From: Candidatus Neomicrothrix sp. UBA2974
GTDB taxonomy: Bacteria; Actinomycetota; Acidimicrobiia; Acidimicrobiales; MedAcidi-G1
DNA length: 42,161 bases
Reading direction: 5' to 3'
Assembly (NCBI GenBank): GCA_002348705.1
Contig: DEAU01000001.1
Location: 1-42,161 of the forward strand
The position numbers were made by a program, and so were the translations under genes. Under the pieces are notes generated by a model. The model searched no databases, was not told the origin of the DNA, and saw nothing but the letters and a program-made list of their open reading frames with translations. This document shows, one piece after another, positions 32,411 through 40,299 of the stretch (position 1 is its first letter; every line of letters starts with the position of its first letter).

Positions 32411-32468
32411 CGCCTGTCCTCTCTATACCAATAAGTCGTTGGAGTTATTCTGACCAACTACCAACCGC

Positions 32469-32942
32469 TCAAGCAGCGACATAGCCGAAAGCCATGCACT
32501 CTGTCCCAATGTCATCGGTTCCGCAGCCGTATGTGGTCAAACGCACGCGCATACCGAGTTCGACCTTCATCGGGTCGTTCAGCCCCACTACGTTGGCTCG
32601 CACTGAGGTGCCGTCATCGGTCTGCACAATCGCCGAAACATAGGGAACCGGTATTCCCGGGGCAGCCCTGTGAACCACGCTGAACGAGCGAAGCGTGGCC
32701 TCATTGGATACTCGTGCAGACACAAATTCAACTTTCCCGCATCTGGCGCATGCGTTCCGACGGTCGAAGTAACGAGCCCCACACTCCTTGCACTCGTTGG
32801 CCACCAGATGAGGGTCGTCACCAAGAATCAAGTAGTCGACAATTGGAACATTCGTTGGCACCTTGACCGCAACATCAGTGCCGTCTGTATTCTCGTCAAT
32901 CACAGTTTCCGACGGTACCGGCGGAACATCGATCCCTCCCAA
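32469..32942 (-). CDS. DUF35 zinc-ribbon OB-fold protein
   Basis: A 157-residue protein with an N-terminal rubredoxin-like zinc ribbon (Cys51, 54, 65 and 68: CKEC and CARC) and a C-terminal OB-fold (LRSFSVVHRAAPGIPVPYVS, GMRVRLTTYG). DUF35 proteins are usually partners of thiolase-like enzymes and help acyl-CoA binding. The thiolase gene lies 58 bases downstream. The start is uncertain: the frame opens at TTG 32942, about 31 bases after the nitroreductase, and an in-frame GTG lies near the residues KVPTNVPIV. The first 25 residues are acidic and poorly conserved in character. Confidence 0.85.
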   Translation of the reverse strand: MGGIDVPPVPSETVIDENTDGTDVAVKVPTNVPIVDYLILGDDPHLVANECKECGARYFDRRNACARCGKVEFVSARVSNEATLRSFSVVHRAAPGIPVPYVSAIVQTDDGTSVRANVVGLNDPMKVELGMRVRLTTYGCGTDDIGTECMAFGYVAA

Positions 32943-32973
32943 CCGGGTCAGGCTGTTCGAGGGATCAACCCTG

Positions 32974-33576
32974 TCACCAACTGCCGCGATGAATAACCTC
33001 GCTGAGAGGACGTCGGCCCCGCGTTAACGATCCGCTAGCCCGCTCACCATTCGGGTCCGGGTAACCAATGGCAACAGTTCCAACGGCACTCGCCCCATCC
33101 GGGATACCGAAACGTTGGGCTACTGCAAACTCGTGCTCAAAGAGACCAAAAAAACAGCAGCCCAGCCCAGCCTCTACGGCGAGAAGCTGCAATGCCATAG
33201 TCGCAAATGCAGCGTCGACCAGCCAGTACGGGACTCCCCAGGCTTCAGTCGAGACTCCAAGTCCACTATCCGCCTTGTCGGCCTCGGAGTAGCGTTCTAG
33301 GTAGCGGTCAGACATCCCGTAGGGCACAACCAGTGCAGGAGCCCGTAACAGCCCAGGCCAGGGGAACACCTCCCTCCGTTCGGCAGAAAGAGTGACTTCC
33401 CAATAGTCGGCAACCTCGGTGTCACAGAAGACAAGGAAGTCAACGCCCTGACAGTTGCCGGCCGTCGGGGTGCGGCGGGCCTGATCTATTAGATCGTCGA
33501 TCAGGCCAGGCGGAAGTGGATCTCCTGCAAACGAACGGCAGGATCGCCGTTTCTGGAGGGCTTCCGCGACAGTCAC
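32974..33576 (-). CDS. Nitroreductase-family FMN oxidoreductase
   Basis: A 200-residue flavoprotein of the nitroreductase superfamily. The FMN-phosphate site is RRSCRSFAGDPLP, then RRTPTAGNCQGVDFLV, AFATMALQLLAVEAGLGCCF with the flavin-binding Gly/Cys region, and VGTVAIGYPDPNGER. It probably acts as a homodimer with NAD(P)H. The substrate is unknown. The GTG start lies 45 bases after the stop of the upstream gene. Its place next to DUF35 and thiolase suggests a role in the same acyl-CoA or ring-reduction pathway, but this is inference. Confidence 0.85.
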   Translation of the reverse strand: MTVAEALQKRRSCRSFAGDPLPPGLIDDLIDQARRTPTAGNCQGVDFLVFCDTEVADYWEVTLSAERREVFPWPGLLRAPALVVPYGMSDRYLERYSEADKADSGLGVSTEAWGVPYWLVDAAFATMALQLLAVEAGLGCCFFGLFEHEFAVAQRFGIPDGASAVGTVAIGYPDPNGERASGSLTRGRRPLSEVIHRGSW

Positions 33577-33621
33577 AGTTTTGACCCGAGGGACCCCGGC
33601 TCACAAAGCCCGGAGCAGAGA

Positions 33622-34290
33622 TCAGGCAAGCTTCGCGAGGTCCTCTGACAAGGCCCACCCGGTCGCCACGAGTACATCGCCATCGGCAACGTTCAACTTG
33701 TCAAAATAAGCAGCCACGTCGGCGTCGATCTTCTCCTCTTTGAGGCTTGTGTGGTCCATCACACAAGCCTGGGTTCCCTTGCCGGGAGAGGTAAAGCGCT
33801 TCTCGTCGTAGGTCAGCGTTGATAGGCCAAAGCGCTTCACGAAGCGACGACCCCATGCCCGTTCCTCCCCGGAAGACTTGTGGCCGGGCCGGGGAACAAT
33901 CCCGGTCAAGATCTTGAAGGCTTCAAAGCCGGATGGCTCGTTAAATCGCGCGCCAATCACTACGTCCTCGTCAGGAAAGGCCAGTACCGCCCGACGCAAT
34001 TGTTCGGTCATCAAGGCGCGAAGCACAGTGTCACGTTTTGAAGTGCGGTGGATTGATGCCAATCCAATGATCACCGACGGTGTCCCGCCGATGCGTTCCA
34101 AAGTGAAAAAGGTGAAGCCCTTCAGACGACCACCCTCCCGAGCCGTGCTGATCAGAACCCACTCCTCGGTCTGCTTAGAGATCAGACCTATACCGAACGG
34201 GTTCGGTCCATCGGCACACAGGTCGGCCATCTCTTCAATCTCGGCATCGCCGAGCATCGTGCAGTCCTTGGTCTCGACCTCGATTGCCAT
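33622..34290 (-). CDS. Conserved-looking protein, possible GNAT fold
   Basis: A 222-residue soluble protein with no family that I can name. Segments such as EWVLISTAREGGRLKGFTFF, SVIIGLASIHRTSKRDTVLR and EDVVIGARFNEPSGFEAFKI follow the strand-helix order of GNAT acetyltransferases, but a clear acetyl-CoA loop (Q/RxxGxG/A) is missing. The start is ATG 34290 behind GGAGG. A longer frame to 34407 has no ribosome site. It is the first gene of a minus-strand unit with the nitroreductase, DUF35 and thiolase. The 155 bases between it and dnaE hold no obvious gene. Confidence 0.75.
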   Translation of the reverse strand: MAIEVETKDCTMLGDAEIEEMADLCADGPNPFGIGLISKQTEEWVLISTAREGGRLKGFTFFTLERIGGTPSVIIGLASIHRTSKRDTVLRALMTEQLRRAVLAFPDEDVVIGARFNEPSGFEAFKILTGIVPRPGHKSSGEERAWGRRFVKRFGLSTLTYDEKRFTSPGKGTQACVMDHTSLKEEKIDADVAAYFDKLNVADGDVLVATGWALSEDLAKLA

Positions 34291-34445
34291 ACCCGGGTGC
34301 CTCCGCTCTCGACCGTTTTCCGGTGAGAAATCCCTTGCCAGCAGATGCGCGTTGTGGACCCTCAACCGTGACCTCTTCATTTTGCCCCGGCGCTCGGAGC
34401 ATCCCAACCCTTAGCCGCTAATACAGGATCACGGCGGCTAGACGG

Positions 34446-37400
34446 CTATACGGCAAGTACAGAGTCGGCGCCTAGCAGTACTCGAATTTCGCCGACCAAT
34501 CCGCCGACAGGGTCCACCGAATAGTCGTCTGGCAACCGAAGCACCTGGCGGTCCCCGAGATGGAGAAAAACCTCCGAGTCGCCAGGATGAGCTGCAAGTA
34601 AGCCCTTTAGTTCTTCGATGATCTCCGGTCGCACCTGTTCGACAGGAAGACGCACCCGGATCGGCCGAGCCTCGTCGAGTTCTGCAGTTCGCAGAATTTC
34701 CACGTCATGGCAAATGAGTTTGGGAAGATCCTCTCGTCTGTCAACCCGCCCCTTAACCAAAACAATCAAGTCGTCTGCCAATTTATGACCGTGCTCTGTC
34801 ATGCTCTTCGGGAAGACCATGACTTCAATTGAGCCTCCAAGGTCCTCCAAGGTGAAGACGGCCATGAGGTCTCCCCGCCGAGTCCATTTCTTGTCGAGGT
34901 TGGTGATCACTCCGCCTAGGGTCCGAAACGAGCCGTCTTCCACCCGGTCAGCGTCCTCCAGCTCAATGACCGAAGTGTCGCATCGTCGGCGTAGGGCAGC
35001 TTCGTAGCCGAGAAGCGGATGATCGGATACATAGAGGCCAAGCATTTCTTTCTCGAAAGCCAATCTGGTCGTCTTATCGAATTCAAGCTCCGCTATATCG
35101 GCACGCTCTTCAAAGATTGGACCGTCACCATCGACGACACCAAACAACGACTGGACACCCATGTCGTATTCCTTTCGTCGAGCCACCGTGTGATCGATGA
35201 TCTGCTCGCAGGCGTGCAGTAGGCCCTGTCGGGTATGTCCCATTGCATCGAATGCTCCAGCCTTAATGAGCGACTCCGCGGTCCGCTTGTTCAGAACTGA
35301 CGTATCGCACCGCTGGCAGAAGTCATAGAAGTCGACAAACGGTCCGTTGGCACCTCTCTCTGCAACTATCAACTCGACCAGACCCTCCCCTACGTTGCGA
35401 ACTGCAGAGAGCCCGAACACGATCTGCCCCCGTGAAGTAGACGCAGAATTTGAATTCGGCACCGGCTCAAAGTCGGACCGGGCAACGTTCACATCGGGCA
35501 CTGTTACCTCGACACCCAACACTCGGCACTCGTTGAGGTAGATCGCCGCCTTGTCCAGATTGGACTTCACGCTGGTTAGTAGGGACGCCATGTACTCCAC
35601 CGGATAGTGAGCCTTAAGCCAGGCAATCTGGTAGGCGATATAGCCGTACCCATAGGAGTGACTCTTGTTGAAGGCATAGTCTGCAAACTGTTCAATAACA
35701 TCGAATAGTTCTTCACCAAGAGCCGCCCCGTAGCCAGTGGATTCGCACCCAGACACGAAAGCGGTTCGCTCCTTTTGCATCAACTCGCGGATCTTCTTGC
35801 CGCAAGCCTTGCGAAGGTTGTCGGCGTCAGCCAGGGAGTAGCCAGCGAACTTCTGTGCCACCCGCATCACCGACTCTTGGTAAATCATCAGACCGTATGT
35901 GTCGCCCAAAAGCTCCTCGGCGTCAGGGTGGAAGTAGCTAACAGGCTGTCGGCCGTTCTTTCTGTCGGCGTAGTCATTGTGCATATTGGCCGCCATCGGG
36001 CCAGGCCGGTACAGCGCTACGAGAGCGGCGACGTCTTCAAAGGTCGACGGAGCCAGCGATCGCATAAGTGATCGCATCGGCCCAGACTCCAACTGAAACA
36101 CCCCGATGGACTCGCCGCGGGCCAACATCTCGAAGGTCGGACCGTCTTCTAGGTCGACAGCATCGATATCAATGACCTTCCCAGTGGTCCGTTCGATGAG
36201 GGCTAAGGCGTCGGTGATGACGTCCAAGTTCCTTAGACCAAGAAAGTCCATCTTCAAGAGACCTAAATCCTCAACCCCATGCATCTCGTATTGGGTAACG
36301 ACCGGGGCGTCCTCAGGCGCCTGACCAGACTCAGGCTTGCGCTGGATAGGGAGATAATCGGTAAGCGGTTGGCGAGTAATGACAACAGCGGCAGCGTGGA
36401 TCCCGTCCTGGCGTCGCAGTCCCTCCAGGCCGCGAGCCACGTCGACCACAGCCTTAACGTCCTGGTCTCCGCTATACATTTCGCGCAAGTCAGCTGCCAT
36501 CTTGAAACCGTCGACGTGCTTGTCGGTTTCCTCTAGGCAGGCCGCCAATGGGGTGTCACGACCCATAATGAGCGGAGGCATCGCCTTGGCAATCTTGTCA
36601 CCGACTGCATACGGATAGCCAAGCACCCGGGCGGCGTCGCGCACTGCGGCTCGAGCCTTAATCTGCGAAAACGTTACGATCTGTGCCACGTGATCGCGCC
36701 CGTATTTCTCCGCCGCGTAGCGGATCATCTCGTCACGAAAGCGAGAATCGAAGTCCATATCAATGTCCGGCATAGAACTCCGGCTCGGGTTTAGGAATCG
36801 CTCAAACAAGAGGTCGTATCGAATGGGATCTAGATCAGTGATCCAAAGGCAATAAGCTGCGGCACAACCAGCTGCACTCCCACGGCCCGGACCCACCCGA
36901 ATGCCCTGCTCTCGAGCATGGCGGATCAGGTCCCAAGTGATCAGGAAATATGACGAAAACCCCATCTCGCGGATTGTCGTGAGTTCGTAGGCAAGCCGCT
37001 CAACAACCTGATCGTCAAGCCTCTCCCCCCAGCGCTTCTTCGCTCCTTCGAAGGTCAGGTGCTCCAGGTAGGCATCAGCCCCATCGAATCCCTCTGGAAT
37101 CGGGAAGTCGGGAAGCTGAGGCTTTCCGAACTCGATCTCCACATTGCAACGCTCGGCGATCCAAAGCGTGTTGTCGCAAGCTGAAGGGACGTCTCGAAAA
37201 AGATTCCGCATTTCTGCAGAAGTCTTCAGGTAGTGCTCTTCTCCCGAGAACTTGAACCGGTCCGGATCGCTCATCAGCGAACCGGTCTGGACACACAAGA
37301 GGGCATCGTGAGCGCGAGCATCTCCACGGTGGGTGTAGTGGCTGTCATTGGTCGCCAGGAGTGGTGCTCCCAACTCGGCGGCTATGCGCTCCAACTGTGG

Positions 37401-38003
37401 GTTTGTTCGGCGCTGTTCGGGCATTCCCTGGTCCTGCAATTCAATGAACAGGCTGTCCCGGCCAAAGATGTCCTGGAGCCTTCCAGCCTTTGCACGAGCG
37501 CCGTCGTAGTCGTCGCGCATCAGGGCCTGCAGAACATGGCCACCCAGACAACCGGTAGTAGCAATCACGCCTTTCGCATGTTCGGCTAGAACTTCCCAGT
37601 CGACACGGGGCTTGTAGTAGTAGCCCTCGAGGAATGCCCGGCTCGCCACCTGAATCAGGTTCCGATACCCCGTGTTGCTCTCGGCCAAGAGAGTCAGGTG
37701 GTACATGAGTTTGCGTCCACTATCGGTCTCGCCACCCGAATCATCAATTCGTCCACGACGCGAGGGGCGCTCAAACCGGGTGTCATAGGCCATGTAGGCC
37801 TCAGTGCCCAAAATCGGCTTTACCCCCCGTTCCCGGCAAGCCCGATAGAAGTCGAGAATCCCGTACATATTTCCGTGGTCAGTAATCCCTAGAGCCGTCT
37901 GGCCATCAGCAACCGCTGCATCCACTAGCTCCCCGACACGAGCAGCCCCGTCGAGCATCGAGAACTCGGTATGCACGTGAAGATGGGTAAACCCTGCGCT
38001 CAC
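34446..38003 (-). CDS. dnaE: DNA polymerase III alpha subunit
   Basis: The replicative polymerase. In 1185 residues it has an N-terminal PHP domain (FTHLHVHTEFSMLDGAA, ITDHGNMYG, TGCLGG, NDSHY), the polymerase core with catalytic Asp415 and Asp417 in MPDIDMDFDSR and a third Asp in LLKMDFLGLRNLD, a tandem HhH region and a C-terminal OB-fold (FRTLGGVITNLDKKWTRRGD). The PHP metal residues look intact. In mycobacterial DnaE1 this domain provides proofreading, and the same is plausible here. GTG 38003 has GAGG eight bases upstream. It follows bpa by 52 bases in the same direction. Confidence 0.98.
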   Translation of the reverse strand: MSAGFTHLHVHTEFSMLDGAARVGELVDAAVADGQTALGITDHGNMYGILDFYRACRERGVKPILGTEAYMAYDTRFERPSRRGRIDDSGGETDSGRKLMYHLTLLAESNTGYRNLIQVASRAFLEGYYYKPRVDWEVLAEHAKGVIATTGCLGGHVLQALMRDDYDGARAKAGRLQDIFGRDSLFIELQDQGMPEQRRTNPQLERIAAELGAPLLATNDSHYTHRGDARAHDALLCVQTGSLMSDPDRFKFSGEEHYLKTSAEMRNLFRDVPSACDNTLWIAERCNVEIEFGKPQLPDFPIPEGFDGADAYLEHLTFEGAKKRWGERLDDQVVERLAYELTTIREMGFSSYFLITWDLIRHAREQGIRVGPGRGSAAGCAAAYCLWITDLDPIRYDLLFERFLNPSRSSMPDIDMDFDSRFRDEMIRYAAEKYGRDHVAQIVTFSQIKARAAVRDAARVLGYPYAVGDKIAKAMPPLIMGRDTPLAACLEETDKHVDGFKMAADLREMYSGDQDVKAVVDVARGLEGLRRQDGIHAAAVVITRQPLTDYLPIQRKPESGQAPEDAPVVTQYEMHGVEDLGLLKMDFLGLRNLDVITDALALIERTTGKVIDIDAVDLEDGPTFEMLARGESIGVFQLESGPMRSLMRSLAPSTFEDVAALVALYRPGPMAANMHNDYADRKNGRQPVSYFHPDAEELLGDTYGLMIYQESVMRVAQKFAGYSLADADNLRKACGKKIRELMQKERTAFVSGCESTGYGAALGEELFDVIEQFADYAFNKSHSYGYGYIAYQIAWLKAHYPVEYMASLLTSVKSNLDKAAIYLNECRVLGVEVTVPDVNVARSDFEPVPNSNSASTSRGQIVFGLSAVRNVGEGLVELIVAERGANGPFVDFYDFCQRCDTSVLNKRTAESLIKAGAFDAMGHTRQGLLHACEQIIDHTVARRKEYDMGVQSLFGVVDGDGPIFEERADIAELEFDKTTRLAFEKEMLGLYVSDHPLLGYEAALRRRCDTSVIELEDADRVEDGSFRTLGGVITNLDKKWTRRGDLMAVFTLEDLGGSIEVMVFPKSMTEHGHKLADDLIVLVKGRVDRREDLPKLICHDVEILRTAELDEARPIRVRLPVEQVRPEIIEELKGLLAAHPGDSEVFLHLGDRQVLRLPDDYSVDPVGGLVGEIRVLLGADSVLAV

Positions 38004-38055
38004 TGCATCGCCTCAGTCACGAACAAAGATCCGGTATGGCCTGCCAAGCATCCGG

Positions 38056-38571
38056 TCACAGATAAGTGCCGGGACGAACCTCAGGACCTGTCCCAGATCC
38101 AGGCTCCAGTTCACCGCGACGCATCCCAGCAAGCTGCTGTTGAGCCGCCATCTGCTGGGCAAACAGGGTTGCCTGAATGCCCTGGATCAGGCCCTCTAGC
38201 CAGCCGACCAACTGGGCCTGCGCTACCCGCAACTCGTCAACCGATGGAGCGGCATCCTCGGCGAAGGGCAGTGCCAGCCGACCCAGCTCCTCACGAAGGT
38301 CGGGCGACAGAGCTGAGCCAAGCTCAGTCACCGAAGTGGCGTAAATCTCTCGGAGGCGGTCCCGGCTCGGTTCGTCAAGCGCGGCTGAACGCACCTCTTC
38401 AAGGAGTTGACGCATCATGGTTCCAACCCGCATGACTTTGGCCGGGTGCTCTATCGACTCATCGACCTCGTCCTCGCCGCCATCTTCGTTGCCATCAACT
38501 CCTGCTGGTAAGACCTCTGGATCTACGGGTCCGTCAGACAGGTCGGGGGATTGGCTGGTTTCGTCTTCCAT
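38056..38571 (-). CDS. bpa: Bacterial proteasome activator
   Basis: Bpa forms a ring that opens the 20S proteasome without ATP. The 171 residues match the Mycobacterium protein: HPAKVMRVGTMMRQLLEEVR, LREIYATSVTELGSALSPDL, LPFAEDAAPSVDELRVAQAQ and LVGWLEGLIQGIQATLFAQQ. The C-terminal GTYL corresponds to the GQYL tail that docks on the proteasome alpha ring. The N-terminal 40 residues are acidic and disordered in character. ATG 38571 has TAGAGT eight bases upstream and no Shine-Dalgarno. Its presence implies 20S proteasome genes elsewhere in the genome. Confidence 0.95.
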   Translation of the reverse strand: MEDETSQSPDLSDGPVDPEVLPAGVDGNEDGGEDEVDESIEHPAKVMRVGTMMRQLLEEVRSAALDEPSRDRLREIYATSVTELGSALSPDLREELGRLALPFAEDAAPSVDELRVAQAQLVGWLEGLIQGIQATLFAQQMAAQQQLAGMRRGELEPGSGTGPEVRPGTYL

Positions 38572-38579
38572 CGATAGCG

Positions 38580-38585
38580 ACTCTA
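38580..38585 (-). promoter_or_regulatory. Predicted -10 of bpa (leaderless type)
   Basis: TAGAGT on the minus strand ends eight bases before the bpa ATG. No Shine-Dalgarno lies between. Confidence 0.45.
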
Positions 38586-38643
38586 GGCCGGAGCAGTGTC
38601 AGAAGGAGACGATTTCGCGATCCCTTTAATGCTTCCTTGCAGA

Positions 38644-39810
38644 TCATGCCAGGGCACCCACTGCGGGCACATCTAACTCTTCATCTGTCAAGCCGCCATG
38701 TCGGCCAATCAGATGGATTGAGGTGTGTTCAGCCAAATCAATGAACGCCACTGGCTCACGGGCTACAAGTGCCACATCGCCAAGACGACTCCGGGCCGCC
38801 TCAGTGACCACGGGCCCCAACCAGCCATCGCGCACAACCTGATTCACTCCGACCACCCATGCCACGTCGGCAAACGCTTCAGTTGTCGCGGCCAAAAGGT
38901 CTTCTTCCCCTCCGGAGCGAGCATGCAACCAACGAAAACGTCCCTCGCCGCTCTGGCCGTCAATAAGAGAGGTCACTGCGCTCGGCAGTTCTAGGAGTTT
39001 TTCGTCGACATGCACCTGCCCGTGGTCAGCTGTTACCACCAGTGCTGTCCCGGGCGGAAGACGATTGAGAAGTTCAGCGACCATTGTGTCGCAGGCCGAG
39101 AGTTCGGCGTCATAGCGCTCTCCAAGACCAAACTCATGTGCCGTTCGATCGACATCGTCCCAATAGGCGTAGACAAAAGCCTCCCCCCGACTAAAGGCTT
39201 CCAACACCGCTGTTACTAGACCATTGCGGTCGCGGTAACCAACCAAGCGGGTGTCAGAAAGATGTGCAGCGGTAAAGCCTGAACCGAGAAACGACTCACG
39301 CGTCACTACCGGAGGTCTCTGATCCCCAAAGAGCACGCAGGGCTGAAACGTCCGAGGGTGGTGCCTGCGCTGCGCGTCGCCACTACCCGTACTCCATCGC
39401 AACGCGTTCAATATCTCACCGTGGGATGGCACTCCACCGACGGCGATCCGATAACCAACAACTCCATGCTCACCGGGTGGTCGGCCAGTTGAAATCGATG
39501 TCAGGGCAGCGGCCGTGGTAGTAGGCGCCACTGTCGAAATCGGACCTCCAGCCATCTCGCTGAGCGTCGGGGCTACTCCCTTCCGCTCGCGAAGTTGATG
39601 CCAGCCAAGGCCATCTAAAACAAGGAGCAGTGCCCTTGAGGCCTCGCCAACTTCGGGAGGTAACCAAGCCGGCCAACCTCTCGGATTCCCTGGTCCCTCA
39701 AGCAGAGCCGGCACCAGACCGGTCACGCAGGCACCCCCATAATCCGGAAGGCGAGGCCCGACCGGCACCTCCGCCGAACCCAACAACTCGGAAGGTTCAC
39801 TTCGCTCCAT
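38644..39810 (-). CDS. Alkaline phosphatase-superfamily phosphodiesterase
   Basis: A 388-residue metal-dependent hydrolase of the nucleotide pyrophosphatase/phosphodiesterase branch. Metal and nucleophile positions are visible: Asp66 in LLVLDGLGW, Thr nucleophile in VAPTTTAAALTSISTG (near 98), YWDDVDRTAHEFG with Asp/His, VVTADHGQV with the Asp-His pair, and a late His in IGRHGGLTDEEL. No signal peptide is seen, so it acts in the cytoplasm. The substrate is unknown. ATG 39810 lies nine bases after TACCGT and is 37 bases from the divergent Rrf2 start. Confidence 0.88.
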   Translation of the reverse strand: MERSEPSELLGSAEVPVGPRLPDYGGACVTGLVPALLEGPGNPRGWPAWLPPEVGEASRALLLVLDGLGWHQLRERKGVAPTLSEMAGGPISTVAPTTTAAALTSISTGRPPGEHGVVGYRIAVGGVPSHGEILNALRWSTGSGDAQRRHHPRTFQPCVLFGDQRPPVVTRESFLGSGFTAAHLSDTRLVGYRDRNGLVTAVLEAFSRGEAFVYAYWDDVDRTAHEFGLGERYDAELSACDTMVAELLNRLPPGTALVVTADHGQVHVDEKLLELPSAVTSLIDGQSGEGRFRWLHARSGGEEDLLAATTEAFADVAWVVGVNQVVRDGWLGPVVTEAARSRLGDVALVAREPVAFIDLAEHTSIHLIGRHGGLTDEELDVPAVGALA

Positions 39811-39819
39811 GCCACTGTG

Positions 39820-39825
39820 ACGGTA
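39820..39825 (-). promoter_or_regulatory. Predicted -10 of the phosphodiesterase gene
   Basis: TACCGT on the minus strand ends nine bases before ATG 39810, with no Shine-Dalgarno. Confidence 0.45.
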
Positions 39826-39833
39826 GCGGGGCC

Positions 39834-39839
39834 TAGGAT
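39834..39839 (+). promoter_or_regulatory. Predicted -10 of the Rrf2 gene
   Basis: TAGGAT ends eight bases before GTG 39848. AGGA could also serve as a distant Shine-Dalgarno. Confidence 0.4.
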
Positions 39840-39847
39840 CGACCAGC

Positions 39848-40288
39848 GTGAAGGTCTCGACGCGGGGCGACTACGCTAGCCGCGCTCTCCTGTCTCTCGC
39901 CCTGCATGGCGATAACCAGACTCCACGTTCCGTCCGCGACGTGGCCGACCGGACCGGGCTTCCGCAGCCCTATCTGGAACAAATCCTGTTGGCCCTCAAA
40001 GGGGCAGGAATCGTACGGTCCAAAAGAGGGGTTGGCGGAGGCTACGTATTAGCCCGGGAAGCCTCAACCATCTTGCTCTCACAGATAGTGGCTGCCGTGG
40101 ATGGACCTATAGTGGCCGGAGATTTTGGCGACCCCCACACCGGCGGCGCCTGCGACCACGAAGGCCAGTGCGTGCTGCTTTCGATCTGGTCGAGCGCGGG
40201 AAGCCATATGCAGGCCTACCTAGATTCTTTCACCCTCGCCGACATCGCTGAGATGGCTCGTGGCCAACTCGACTGGCCCAGCACCTGA
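39848..40288 (+). CDS. Rrf2-family transcriptional regulator
   Basis: A 146-residue winged-helix regulator: MKVSTRGDYASRALLSLALH, SVRDVADRTGLPQPYLEQIL (recognition helix) and RSKRGVGGGYVLAR (wing). Cys102 and Cys108 in ACDHEGQCVLL are positioned like two of the three cluster ligands of IscR/NsrR, but no third Cys follows. A [2Fe-2S] or a thiol-based sensor is possible, as is a cluster with another ligand. The start is GTG 39848. It is divergent from the phosphodiesterase gene and could control it, since both promoters lie within 37 bases. Confidence 0.9.
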   Translation: MKVSTRGDYASRALLSLALHGDNQTPRSVRDVADRTGLPQPYLEQILLALKGAGIVRSKRGVGGGYVLAREASTILLSQIVAAVDGPIVAGDFGDPHTGGACDHEGQCVLLSIWSSAGSHMQAYLDSFTLADIAEMARGQLDWPST

Positions 40289-40299
40289 CAAGACCTGCG

